From NCBI GenBank assembly GCA_047635695.1, contig JBLILN010000018.1:1-36304 (forward strand): a stretch of DNA of 36,304 nt. Direction: 5' to 3'. The notes under the pieces are model-generated. The model did no database searches and was not told the DNA's origin. It worked only from the letters and a program-made list of their open reading frames with translations. How positions within the stretch are numbered: position 1 is the stretch's first letter; the number at the start of each line of letters is the position of its first letter. The stretch comes from UBA2136 sp047635695 (GTDB lineage Bacteria > Pseudomonadota > Alphaproteobacteria > UBA2136). Of the stretch, positions 16,194 to 24,735 are shown piece by piece. Both the position numbers and the translations under genes were made by a program.

Positions 16194-16823
16194 ATGAAAG
16201 CAACATCAGCATTAAAGAGTCAACTTAAAAGAACGACAAGCATTGAACGTGGTTCAGTTAAAAAACTTGTTGATGAAATTTCTACCTTACGTGCACAATT
16301 AGAAGTGCAAGAAGGTAAAATTAAGTCTCTTAAACGTCAAGCGTTAGAAGACCCTTTAACAGGCCTTGCCAACCGCCGTGCTTTTGAAACAGAGCTTAAA
16401 GGCGCTCTTTCATTTTATCAACGTTATGCCCGAAATGGCGCTGTATTACTTATTGATGTCGACGCATTTAAAGGTATTAATGACTCTCTTGGCCACCTTG
16501 CAGGTGACGCCTTACTCAAACATATTTCCCAAGTGCTTAAAAACCATGTGCGTGAAACCGACTTTGTTGCCCGTATAGGCGGGGACGAGTTCTGTATTAT
16601 ACTACGTGAAGTTTCAAGCAATGAAGCACAACATAAAATTGCTGAAATTGAAGCGGCGATGAGTACTTCACCTTGTAGCTATGAAGGTAAAGATATTCAT
16701 ATTAGTGTCAGCGCTGGTTCTTGCCAGTTTAGAAGTGCAAAAGATAAGAACGAATTGATGGATAAAGCAGACCGTTCTATGTATGCACAAAAAAATGACC
16801 TTACATTGATCGATAATTCTTGA
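16194..16823 (+). CDS. Diguanylate cyclase (GGDEF protein), copy 1
   Basis: Makes cyclic di-GMP from two GTP. I place the start at the ATG at 16194 (TGGAGA seven bases upstream), giving 209 residues; an open frame reaches 16074 but would overrun the promoter. A charged coiled-coil stretch (about 15-50) leads into DPLTGLANRRAFE. The GGDEF domain (about 55-205) has DVDAFKGINDSLGHLAGD and RIGGDEF, an intact active site. RETD five residues before GGDEF is an inhibitory I-site (RxxD). No sensor domain or membrane helix is present, so the protein is cytoplasmic. A paralogue follows immediately. Confidence 0.93.
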   Translation: MKATSALKSQLKRTTSIERGSVKKLVDEISTLRAQLEVQEGKIKSLKRQALEDPLTGLANRRAFETELKGALSFYQRYARNGAVLLIDVDAFKGINDSLGHLAGDALLKHISQVLKNHVRETDFVARIGGDEFCIILREVSSNEAQHKIAEIEAAMSTSPCSYEGKDIHISVSAGSCQFRSAKDKNELMDKADRSMYAQKNDLTLIDNS

Positions 16824-16848
16824 ATTATAATCTAAAATTGCCTATTAT
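16820..16848 (+). promoter_or_regulatory. Possible promoter of diguanylate cyclase copy 2
   Basis: TTGAAT at 16820-16825 (overlapping the stop codon of copy 1), spacer of 17, TATTAT at 16843-16848. If used, the leader before the GTG start would be only about 20 bases. Confidence 0.4.
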
Positions 16849-16876
16849 ATAGGTATACAAATAGAGGTTTATGTAA

Positions 16877-17521
16877 GTGTTTGATAAAAAACAAGGTTTA
16901 GAAAAATTAAGTGAATTCGTTTCACTTTCTGATCTCGCATCTATCGACGAAAATGATCCAGCTTACGTACAAACACTAATTTCTCAAGTTATGGAACTAG
17001 AATTAAAGCTTCGTGATCAACAATCATTAATTGAAGACCTTGAAGTGGATGCCATGACAGACCCTTTAACAGGTTTGGTGAACCGCCGTGTTTTTGAAAG
17101 TGAATTATATAAGTCATTAGCGATTGTTAAACGCCACAAACGTAAAAGCGCTGTTTTATTCATTGATGTCGACGCCTTTAAATCTATTAACGATCAATTT
17201 GGTCACCTTGCAGGGGACTGTGGTTTACAACACATCGCCAAAATTTTACTTAAAAACGTACGCCCCGCAGACATTGTTGCGCGTATTGGCGGTGACGAAT
17301 TTTGTATTATTTTAAACGAAGTCACTTGTTCACGTGATGTTATAAAACGTACAGAAATTCTTGAAAGCCTTATTGCACGCACGCCTTTAATATTTGATAG
17401 CAAAACAATTCACCTCACTGCCAGTATTGGTGCAAAAACTTTTGGTACAAATGACACCTTTGAAGGTATTATGGCCGCTGCTGATAGCACGATGTATCAA
17501 AACAAAGCGATCAAATCTTAG
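16877..17521 (+). CDS. Diguanylate cyclase (GGDEF protein), copy 2
   Basis: Second cyclic di-GMP synthase, 214 residues, beginning at a GTG with AGAGG nine bases upstream; the nearby ATG at 16871 is followed at once by TAA. A short acidic N-terminal region and coiled coil (about 30-60) precede DPLTGLVNRRVFE, FIDVDAFKSINDQFGHLAGD and RIGGDEFCIIL. The active site is intact, and RPAD five residues upstream is an I-site. It is strongly similar to copy 1 through the whole catalytic domain but differs in the N-terminal 50 residues and the last 60, consistent with tandem duplication followed by divergence of input. Confidence 0.93.
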   Translation: MFDKKQGLEKLSEFVSLSDLASIDENDPAYVQTLISQVMELELKLRDQQSLIEDLEVDAMTDPLTGLVNRRVFESELYKSLAIVKRHKRKSAVLFIDVDAFKSINDQFGHLAGDCGLQHIAKILLKNVRPADIVARIGGDEFCIILNEVTCSRDVIKRTEILESLIARTPLIFDSKTIHLTASIGAKTFGTNDTFEGIMAAADSTMYQNKAIKS

Positions 17522-17664
17522 GACTAATCATCTAAACAGCTTTATTTGTGTTTTATTAAACATCATTGCCTATGTTGGTAACTTTAGTTTAATGCACATC
17601 AAATATCTTCTGCTTATCTCATTATTTTACGCCTCTCGGTATATAGATGTGTTTTGTTATTTCT

Positions 17665-17693
17665 TTGACATTGCATACGATTTTCCGTATAAA
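17665..17693 (+). promoter_or_regulatory. Promoter of the 17761-18724 gene pair
   Basis: TTGACA at 17665-17670, spacer of 17, TATAAA at 17688-17693. The sequence TTGACATTGCATACGA is close to that of the islet promoter at 4201 (minus strand). The 17522-17664 stretch upstream shows no gene. Confidence 0.65.
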
Positions 17694-17743
17694 AAAGAAA
17701 TATGAATCACATTTTCTTTTTATGAGGCATTTCGTCTCAATTC

Positions 17744-18064
17744 TACTGGAGGGCATATTTATGTCTTATTTTTTATCTGTATTTATATTGTTTACAATAG
17801 TTGCTGTTGCTTGCTTTTTTATTTATAAATGTGTGCCTATACCACACAGTAAACGCTTGTTTGATGCGCAGGAACGTTTAAAATCAACCTTCCGTGATTT
17901 TGACAAACTTATTTCAGCCTCAGAGGAAACGAAAGATCATGTTCAACAGGTTTTACAGTTGGATGATCCTGATATTCTTATGAGTGCTGTACAAGAGCTT
18001 CAAAATGGCATGCGGTTATATAAATCTTTTTAGTTCTATCATACTGGAGGGCATATTTATGTCT
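17744..18064 (+). repeat. 23-base direct repeat of a ribosome-binding leader
   Basis: The copies at 17744-17766 and 18042-18064 are identical. Each contains TACTGGAGGGCATATTTATG and the first codon after it, so each carries the Shine-Dalgarno sequence and start of one gene. The 298-base spacing equals one gene unit. ACTGGAGGTCATTTTTATG before the gene at 4102 (minus strand) is a third, slightly diverged copy. Confidence 0.9.
17761..18033 (+). CDS. Unknown small single-helix membrane protein (gene G)
   Basis: Unrecognised 90-residue protein. One N-terminal membrane helix (about residues 3-23) is followed by a charged cytoplasmic or periplasmic helical part ending LYKSF. The start ATG at 17761 is chosen over an open frame back to 17647 because it follows TACTGGAGGGCATATTT, a leader repeated exactly before the next gene and nearly so before islet gene 3698-4102. 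The tail (about 34-90) has the same helix-turn-helix proportions as the tails of the islet proteins, ending with an aromatic cluster. It is 25 bases from the next gene and probably in one transcript. Confidence 0.65.
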   Translation: MSYFLSVFILFTIVAVACFFIYKCVPIPHSKRLFDAQERLKSTFRDFDKLISASEETKDHVQQVLQLDDPDILMSAVQELQNGMRLYKSF

Positions 18065-18724
18065 GTTACAAAATTCCGTCAGAATACTGACGCTTGGCGT
18101 TCAATAGCGCTTATTTTACCGTTGCTTGCTGTTGCAGGTACTTATATTTCTTTAAACTTCGTCGACGCTTTCAATTATTTTTGGCTTATGCCGCTCGCGG
18201 CTATTATTAATATTGTGGCTTTAGTTTATTCACGTACTTTAAACGCCAATGGTTTTTTATTGATTAAAAATTGTAAGGCTAAGGTACGGGCTTTAGGGCC
18301 TGGGTATTATATTTTAACGCTTATGTCTGCATGTGCCATTGTGGTTTTTACAATTGCAGGTGATGGCGCTCTTAAAGGTATAGTAGGTGAAGGCTATGGT
18401 AACTACATTGTTGGTTATATTTTATGTGTTGTGATTGCCATTGTTTTATTAGAAAAAATGTTTTTAAAACGCTTGAATAGTGCCTTTTTACCTGCCTATC
18501 ATGAAGAGGTGATAGCGCGTACAGAACTTGAATTAAGGGAAACCATTTCGCAGTGGAAAGAACTTCAGATGGGTTTAACACCTATTGAAATTGAAAATTT
18601 TCAAAAAATTATAGAAAAACAAAATGCACAAGAAATGGCCGACCTTAACCTAGAAGTTGTTAAAAAAATGGCTGCACATCAGCTTTATTATAAGACATTT
18701 CCAGATAAGAAAAAAACGCTCTAA
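18059..18724 (+). CDS. Unknown four-helix membrane protein with helical tail (gene H)
   Basis: Unrecognised 221-residue protein starting at 18059 (repeated CTGGAGG leader); the open frame upstream to 17984 lies within gene G. Predicted membrane helices lie at about residues 15-36, 39-60, 83-103 and 117-139. A charged tail follows from about 145. The exit from helix four (LKRLNSAFLPAYHEE) resembles the same region of islet proteins at 2960-3580 and 4918-5337. The tail has LTPIEIENF followed by a helix ending YYKTF, a layout like LNDEDQKIF ... YF in the soluble islet proteins. A bidirectional terminator follows. Confidence 0.7.
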   Translation: MSVTKFRQNTDAWRSIALILPLLAVAGTYISLNFVDAFNYFWLMPLAAIINIVALVYSRTLNANGFLLIKNCKAKVRALGPGYYILTLMSACAIVVFTIAGDGALKGIVGEGYGNYIVGYILCVVIAIVLLEKMFLKRLNSAFLPAYHEEVIARTELELRETISQWKELQMGLTPIEIENFQKIIEKQNAQEMADLNLEVVKKMAAHQLYYKTFPDKKKTL

Positions 18725-18746
18725 GTAAGCATTGTATCGAAAATAA

Positions 18747-18774
18747 AAAACCACCTTTAAAGGTGGTTTTTTTG
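18747..18774. terminator. Bidirectional terminator between gene H and fadE
   Basis: AAAACCACCTTT and AAAGGTGGTTTT form a perfect stem followed by T on both strands. It is preceded by ATCGAAAATAAAAAA (18736-18750), which recurs exactly at 29406-29420 before another terminator. Confidence 0.85.
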
Positions 18775-18794
18775 TTATTCAGACGTTTGCTTGC

Positions 18795-21215
18795 TTAACG
18801 TCGTTCGTTATATTGCTCAGGTGTGAAGTCGTTCACCTGAATAACGTCAAGCCTTGCCTTTTCAGCAGATTCAATTTTTTTGAATTCATTGGCGCTGATA
18901 AGCTTAGCTTCCTTCGCTTTGGTTGCCATATTGATAACACTATCTTTACTAAGCATACCTTTACGGATGCCTTCCTTCAGCTTACGGCGAATAGGTTCCG
19001 CTGCTAATACTTTTTCATAAGCACTTTCAATAGCACCAAGGCCTTGCTTGTTTGCTGCAGGCATATAGATACCTTCACTGATAAGCTCACGCATTTCACC
19101 AGACTCATCAGAGATTGAGTTTATGAGAGCGTGCATTTGCTTGTCATTCGGCTTGTGGTGCGTTGCACCATAAGGGAAGCAAGCAAATTTAAGCATATTA
19201 CCAATGAAACGGTTTGGCATGTTACGACAAATGTCGATCAAAGCTTCCTCAGTTTCGTATAAAGCCTTAGCCATAGCCCAGTCGAGCAAAGGACGTTCCT
19301 CAACGTTACGGCCACGGTCATTGAACTTTTTCAATGTCGCAGATGCGAGGTACATGTAGCTTAAAGCGTCGGCATAGCGACCACTAAGGCTTTCTTTACG
19401 TTTTAAAGCACCGCCAAGCGTAAGCAGAGCGACGTCAGTAGCAAAGGCAAACACCGCACTGAAACGTGTCAGTGATTTGTAGTATTTCGCTTCATAACCA
19501 CGTACAGGCGCTTTACAGAAATGCCCACAAGTGAAACCGTGTATAATCGCACGTGTTTTGTTTTGCATAAAGTGGTTAATATGACCAAAGAATGCTTTGT
19601 CAAATTTACGCACATCACCGCTTGCTATTGCTTCTACTTCACTTTGAACAAATGGGTGGCAACGGATAGCCCCTTGACCAAAGATAATTAAAGATCTTGT
19701 TAAAATGTTTGCACCTTCCACTGTAATACCAATAGGAATAGAGTTGTAAGGGCGGGCGAATATGTTGCGTTGGCCTTTTGAAATGGCCGCACCTGCAAAA
19801 ATATCCATACCATCATTCACGCATTTACGCATGTTAGATGTAAGGTAAGCTTTCACAACTGCACTCAGAACTGAAGGGTTTTGACCTTCATCAATAGCGC
19901 CACATGTGACTTGTCTTGTTGCGTCCATCATGTATGAAAAACCTGCAATACGTGCAAGCGGTTCCTGCACACCTTCAAATTTACCAACAGGCATACCAAA
20001 TTGCTCACGTACTGTACCGTAAGCTGTTGTGGCACGTGCTGTCATTTTAACGGCACCGACGCTGAGTGATGGCAACGAAATACCACGGCCAGCGGCCAAA
20101 CATTCCATTAACATTTTCCAGCCTGTACCAATGTTTTCTGCACCACCGATGATATAATCCAATGGGACGAAAATTTCTTTACCGCGCACAGGGCCGTTTT
20201 GGAATGGCACGCCCATAGGGTCGTGACGGTTACCAATTTCTAGGCCTTCTGTATCACGTGGTAGTAGTGCACATGTAATACCGAGGTCAACTTTGTCGCC
20301 GAGTAAACCTTCAGGGTCAAGTGCTTTAAAGGCTAGGCCAATAACGGTTGCCACAGGGGCAAGGGTGATATAACGCTTATCAAATGTAAGTTTCATACCC
20401 GTAATTTCTTTGCCTTTCCATTGACCTTTGCAGATAACACCAACACTTTGACCGCTGGCGGCGTCGCTTCCTGCTGTTGGTTCTGTTAGGGCGAAGCAGG
20501 GTACTTCTTTACCGATAGCAAGGTTAGGGAGGTATTTTTTTTGCTGTTCAGGTGTACCATAGTGCATTAATAATTCCCCGGGACCGAGTGAGTTCGGCAC
20601 CATTATTGTAACGGCGGCAGTACCACTGCGGCTAGAAACTTTGATGATAACGGCACTTTGTGCGGCAGCTGAAAAACCAAGACCACCATGCTTTTTAGAA
20701 ATAAGCATACCAAAGAATTTATGTTTTTTAATAAAGGTCCAAACTTTTGGTGGTAGGTCACGGCGTTTGGCAATGTCTTCATCGTCAAGCATGGCGCAAA
20801 GTTCTTCACATGGGCCATTTAAAAAGTCTTTTTCTTCTTTCGTGAGGCCTTTAATTTTTTTATTTAAAAGCTCTTTCCAGTTAGGGTTACCACTGAAAAG
20901 ATCACCATCGAAACCGACTGTACCAGCGTCGAGGGCAATTTGCTCAGTTTCACCAATTTTTGGCATAGCTTTCGCCATCAATTTAAGCGCACTGGCCGAA
21001 ACCAATGTGCGGCGTAGTGAAGGAATAGCAAATAAGGCTGCAATAACTGCAACGGCTATGACGTAAGTGTCAAAGAGAGCAGGGCTCTCAATACCTGTGT
21101 TCAGCCAAGCCACAGCAAGAAGTGCTGCCGCTGACACCCAAGCAAGATATCCCTTGCCAATGAAGGCAAGGCTGATGAGTGTGACAAATGCGAGTATAAT
21201 AAAGTAAGTTGTCAT
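18795..21215 (-). CDS. fadE: FadE-type acyl-CoA dehydrogenase
   Basis: Flavin enzyme for the first oxidation of beta-oxidation (acyl-CoA to trans-2-enoyl-CoA). At 806 residues it belongs to the long enteric FadE class, not the common 390-residue dehydrogenases. Two to three hydrophobic segments (about 4-70) anchor the N-terminus. A FadE-specific region follows (DAGTVGFDGDLFSGNPNW), then the dehydrogenase core with GGLGFSAAAQS, VPNSLGPGELLMHYGT and CFALTEPTAGSDA near 240-255. A long C-terminal extension follows from about 530. AAGGAAAATAAC precedes the ATG. It is last in the fad operon, 20 bases after the FadN-type gene. Confidence 0.93.
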   Translation of the reverse strand: MTTYFIILAFVTLISLAFIGKGYLAWVSAAALLAVAWLNTGIESPALFDTYVIAVAVIAALFAIPSLRRTLVSASALKLMAKAMPKIGETEQIALDAGTVGFDGDLFSGNPNWKELLNKKIKGLTKEEKDFLNGPCEELCAMLDDEDIAKRRDLPPKVWTFIKKHKFFGMLISKKHGGLGFSAAAQSAVIIKVSSRSGTAAVTIMVPNSLGPGELLMHYGTPEQQKKYLPNLAIGKEVPCFALTEPTAGSDAASGQSVGVICKGQWKGKEITGMKLTFDKRYITLAPVATVIGLAFKALDPEGLLGDKVDLGITCALLPRDTEGLEIGNRHDPMGVPFQNGPVRGKEIFVPLDYIIGGAENIGTGWKMLMECLAAGRGISLPSLSVGAVKMTARATTAYGTVREQFGMPVGKFEGVQEPLARIAGFSYMMDATRQVTCGAIDEGQNPSVLSAVVKAYLTSNMRKCVNDGMDIFAGAAISKGQRNIFARPYNSIPIGITVEGANILTRSLIIFGQGAIRCHPFVQSEVEAIASGDVRKFDKAFFGHINHFMQNKTRAIIHGFTCGHFCKAPVRGYEAKYYKSLTRFSAVFAFATDVALLTLGGALKRKESLSGRYADALSYMYLASATLKKFNDRGRNVEERPLLDWAMAKALYETEEALIDICRNMPNRFIGNMLKFACFPYGATHHKPNDKQMHALINSISDESGEMRELISEGIYMPAANKQGLGAIESAYEKVLAAEPIRRKLKEGIRKGMLSKDSVINMATKAKEAKLISANEFKKIESAEKARLDVIQVNDFTPEQYNERR

Positions 21216-21235
21216 GTTATTTTCCTTATTTTTTT

Positions 21236-23599
21236 TTAGTTTCTAAGCGGTTTGTTTTTTGTGATCATATGAATCACACGCGCCTGTGTTTTTTTCATTT
21301 TAGTCAGAGCTACAATGCCTTCTAATTCTAGACTCAACATATCTTCTTCATTTATTTGTTGGGTCATGTCACCTGTACCACCTGTTAAGATATGTGCAAG
21401 TTTACCAGCAATTTTCACATCGTATGGTGTGGCAATACCTTTTTTAGCAAAGTCACGTACACCAATTTTAAGAGAGGCCGCACCACTGCATCCTGCCGGA
21501 GTGTAAATGAAAGGCTCTGGCTTTTTATAGTCATCCACCATTGAAAGGGCACGTGCTTTGGCTGCAGCCAATACACGGTCACGGTTCATAACAATACCAT
21601 CTGTTTTAAGGAGGATATTTAAATCACGCGCTTCCTTAGCAGACGTGGCAACTTGCGCTGTCGCAATCGCCATAAATGCCTTCATCGGTGCAGGCATAGG
21701 GCCTTTAGGTTCTTTCGGGTCAACCATGGCACGGCCAACAAGTTCTTTACAGCCACCCCATGCTGGCACGAGGCCCACACCGGCTTCAACGAGGCCTGTA
21801 TAGGTTTCGGCATGTGCTTCAACGGCGTTACAGTGCAGAACCACTTCGCAACCACCCCCAAGGGCTAAACCAGAAGGTGCACCCACCACAGGGAAGTTTG
21901 AGTACTTCATCTTCATAAATGTTTTTTGACCCTTGCGGATAAACCAACGCACAAATGGCCATAGTTTTAGTTTGATGGCATAGCGCACAAGGGCGATGTT
22001 TGCACCCACACTAAAGTTTGATCCTTCGTTATAAATAACCAAGCCCTTATATTCATCCTTTGCATGAACTAAGTCTACTGCTTTGTTGATAGTATTCATA
22101 ATTAATGGGTCGAACGTATTCATTTTTGAATTAAACTCAACACATAAAATACCATCACCAATATCCCAAATACTGGCACCCAGTGTGGCGCCCATCAGTG
22201 GAATTGTGAAGTTGTTTTGGTAAATAGGTGAACTTGCACGCTTAATGTCTTCAAGCAGTAAAACACCTTCAGGACGAACAACATTTTCGTATTCACCTTT
22301 TATGCTTAGGAATTGAAGTTTACCTGCGTCTGTACGGTAAAGTTTTCGACCTTTCGCCATTTTAATATAAGCGGGAACAGGGAGGGCATCAGCAATAAGC
22401 TTGGTTTCAAAATGAGCGGCACCAATTTTTTCAATCAGTTCAAAGGGGCCGTATTTCCAGTTATAGCCAAGGCGCATCGCACGGTCAATAAGTTCAATAT
22501 CACCCGCAATATCACCCACAAGTGAAGCGGCATAACTTAAAGTATCGGCCAGAACGTCCCATGCATAAGCACCTTCTTTGCTTCGATGAGATATAAGCGA
22601 TTTAAGACCACCTTTTTTAGACGATACGACAGCTTGAACCTTAGGGCGGCATGCTTTTGAGTAAAGGCCATTGTGTAGGTTGATCACTTCTTTTATTTTT
22701 TTGCCATTTTCTTCGTTAAGGCGGTAAAAACCACCTTTACCTTTACGGCCTGTATAGCCGTCGGCGATCATTTTACCAAGTAATTCAGGGGCATCACCTA
22801 ATTGAAGGAACGGGTCGTCTTTTTTGAGTGACTCTTGAAAGCTTTTGAAAATATGCGGCATAAGGTCGAGACCTACAAGGTCAATAAGGCCAAATACGCC
22901 TGTTTTAGGCACACCTGTTGGTCGCCCAAGAACGGCATCGGCCTCTTCAACACCAATACCATGTTTGATGGCCTTCGTAACCGCAGCGTGGATCCAAAAT
23001 GTACCAATACGGTTGGCAATGAAACCAGGTGTGTCCTGGCAGTCAACAATGCTTTTACCCATGCCATAGTCGACAAATTTACGAATACGGGCTTCGGTTG
23101 TCTTGCTTGTGTTTTCACTGGTGACAAGTTCTATCAAGCGCATATAACGTGGTGGGTTGAAGAAATGCGTGATTAAAAAATCTTCTTTAAACGACTTGGA
23201 CGCTTTTTCAGTTAACATTTCCAGCGGCAAGGTTGACGTGTTTGAAGAAACGATAGAGCCTTTTTTGCGGTACTTATCAATTTTTTTGTATAGGTCACGT
23301 TTAATGTCAATATTTTCGATCACGGCTTCAATGATCCAATCACAGTCTTTCAGGTCTTTTAAGTGATCTTCAGTGTTACCTGTGGTAATAAATTTGGCAT
23401 TATTTTTGTGCATAAGTGCCGCAGGCTTGTTTTTAATAAGCTTTGTTAAGGCACCTTCACTAATGGCGTTACGGTTTTTTAAACCTTCGGGTACAATGTC
23501 AAGTAACAGCACCTCTGTTTCGGCATTGGCGACTTGAGCGGCGATACCCGCACCCATAACACCAGCACCAATAACGGCAACTTTTTTAATTTCTGTCAT
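21236..23599 (-). CDS. fadN: 3-hydroxyacyl-CoA dehydrogenase / enoyl-CoA hydratase (FadN type)
   Basis: Bifunctional beta-oxidation enzyme, 787 residues: hydrates enoyl-CoA and oxidises the 3-hydroxyacyl-CoA with NAD. The dehydrogenase comes first: GAGVMG at 11-16 binds NAD, and HFFNP with catalytic His145 follows. The hydratase is at the C-terminal side (about 470-690), with SNFSVGANIALV as oxyanion segment, GLALGGGCEVVLH and VEAGVGLVPAWGG carrying the two Glu expected for hydratase activity. This order is the reverse of E. coli FadB and matches Bacillus FadN. I chose the ATG at 23599 over an upstream frame because it forms TAATG with the fadA stop and GGAGGCC lies before it. Confidence 0.92.
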   Translation of the reverse strand: MTEIKKVAVIGAGVMGAGIAAQVANAETEVLLLDIVPEGLKNRNAISEGALTKLIKNKPAALMHKNNAKFITTGNTEDHLKDLKDCDWIIEAVIENIDIKRDLYKKIDKYRKKGSIVSSNTSTLPLEMLTEKASKSFKEDFLITHFFNPPRYMRLIELVTSENTSKTTEARIRKFVDYGMGKSIVDCQDTPGFIANRIGTFWIHAAVTKAIKHGIGVEEADAVLGRPTGVPKTGVFGLIDLVGLDLMPHIFKSFQESLKKDDPFLQLGDAPELLGKMIADGYTGRKGKGGFYRLNEENGKKIKEVINLHNGLYSKACRPKVQAVVSSKKGGLKSLISHRSKEGAYAWDVLADTLSYAASLVGDIAGDIELIDRAMRLGYNWKYGPFELIEKIGAAHFETKLIADALPVPAYIKMAKGRKLYRTDAGKLQFLSIKGEYENVVRPEGVLLLEDIKRASSPIYQNNFTIPLMGATLGASIWDIGDGILCVEFNSKMNTFDPLIMNTINKAVDLVHAKDEYKGLVIYNEGSNFSVGANIALVRYAIKLKLWPFVRWFIRKGQKTFMKMKYSNFPVVGAPSGLALGGGCEVVLHCNAVEAHAETYTGLVEAGVGLVPAWGGCKELVGRAMVDPKEPKGPMPAPMKAFMAIATAQVATSAKEARDLNILLKTDGIVMNRDRVLAAAKARALSMVDDYKKPEPFIYTPAGCSGAASLKIGVRDFAKKGIATPYDVKIAGKLAHILTGGTGDMTQQINEEDMLSLELEGIVALTKMKKTQARVIHMITKNKPLRN

Positions 23600-24735
23600 T
23601 ATATGGCCTCCAACACAGTTGCAATACCTTGCCCACCACCAATACACTGTGTTGCAAGGGCGTATTTACCTTTTTCACGTACAAGTAGTTGCGCGGCTTT
23701 ACCGGTAATGCGCGCACCTGTGGCACCGAGAGGGTGACCAAGAGCGATCGCACCACCGTCGATGTTAATTTTAGTAATATCGAGGCCTAGGTCACTAATC
23801 ACAGCGAGTGATTGTGAAGAAAAGGCTTCGTTTAGTTCAATAACATCAAGGTCAGAGGCTGTAATGCCAGCACGTTCAAGTGCTTTTCTCGTGGCACCCA
23901 CAGGGCCGACACCCATAATTTCAGGGTCGCAGCCTGAAACGGCGATAGATTTAATGCGCGCCAAAGGTTTAAGTTTGTGTTTTTCTGCAAATTCTTCTGA
24001 GCAAACAATAACAGCGGCAGCACCATCGGTGAGCGGTGAGGCTGTACCTGCGGTGACAGAGCCATGTTCATCGAAGGCTGGTTTTAAAGTTGCAAGGCCT
24101 TCTACGGTTGTTCCAGCACGGATACATCCGTCTTCGCTGATGGTTCTCTTACCGTCTTTAATAGGTACAATTTCATCTTTAAAATGCCCTTCTTTTTGAG
24201 CTTTTGCTGCTTTTTCTTGGCTTGCAACAGCAAAGGCGTCTTGCGCTTCACGGCTAATTTGATATTTGTTTGCAACATTTTCGGCTGTTTCACCCATGCC
24301 GATGTAAGCGGCAGGCATACGTTCGTATAGGTCAGGGTGAGGGAGTGGGTTGAATCCTGTCATTGGGACACGCGTCATGTTTTCAACACCAGCACATATG
24401 TAGGCTTCACCAGCGCCCATTTGTATCATGCCTGCGGCATTATGAATACTTTGCATAGACGAGCCACAGAAACGGTTGATCGTGCAACCTGCAACGCTTT
24501 GAGGGAGTTCTGCAAGGAAACCAACAAGCCTCGCCATGTTGAAACCTTGCTCACCTTCGGGGAAGGCACAGCCTAAAATAAGGTCTTCAATAAGTTCTGG
24601 CTTGATTTTGCTTTTTTTAACAAGAGCTTTAACCAGTTGGCCAGCCATTTCGTCGGCACGGACAGTTTTTAGCTCACCTTTGTGTGCAAGTGTAAATGGT
24701 GTGCGCATGTAAGCAGCGATAACAATATTTTTCAT
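23599..24735 (-). CDS. fadA: Acetyl-CoA acyltransferase (3-ketoacyl-CoA thiolase)
   Basis: Cleaves 3-ketoacyl-CoA with CoA to give acetyl-CoA and a shortened acyl-CoA, the last beta-oxidation step. The 378-residue product has the nucleophile Cys90 in NRFCGSSMQSIH. Near the end lie GGAIALGHPLGATGAR with the catalytic His and CIGGGQGIA with the second Cys. It overlaps fadD by four bases (ATGA) upstream and the FadN-type gene by one base downstream, so all three are translationally coupled. The pairing with the next gene makes a beta-oxidation thiolase more likely than a biosynthetic one. Confidence 0.94.
   Translation of the reverse strand: MKNIVIAAYMRTPFTLAHKGELKTVRADEMAGQLVKALVKKSKIKPELIEDLILGCAFPEGEQGFNMARLVGFLAELPQSVAGCTINRFCGSSMQSIHNAAGMIQMGAGEAYICAGVENMTRVPMTGFNPLPHPDLYERMPAAYIGMGETAENVANKYQISREAQDAFAVASQEKAAKAQKEGHFKDEIVPIKDGKRTISEDGCIRAGTTVEGLATLKPAFDEHGSVTAGTASPLTDGAAAVIVCSEEFAEKHKLKPLARIKSIAVSGCDPEIMGVGPVGATRKALERAGITASDLDVIELNEAFSSQSLAVISDLGLDITKINIDGGAIALGHPLGATGARITGKAAQLLVREKGKYALATQCIGGGQGIATVLEAI

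Noticed and set aside
17744..18064. Repeated 23-mer as an insertion-site duplication
   Set aside because: The two copies bracket a complete gene but each carries a functional ribosome-binding site and start codon, and no transposase or terminal inverted repeats are present. Leader duplication explains it better.
20641..21066. Plus-strand open frame of 141 codons
   Set aside because: It is antisense to the conserved fadE coding sequence, with no Shine-Dalgarno site and no recognisable motif.
23762..24199. Plus-strand open frame of 145 codons
   Set aside because: Shadow of fadA on the other strand; the thiolase motifs in the minus-strand frame are unmistakable.
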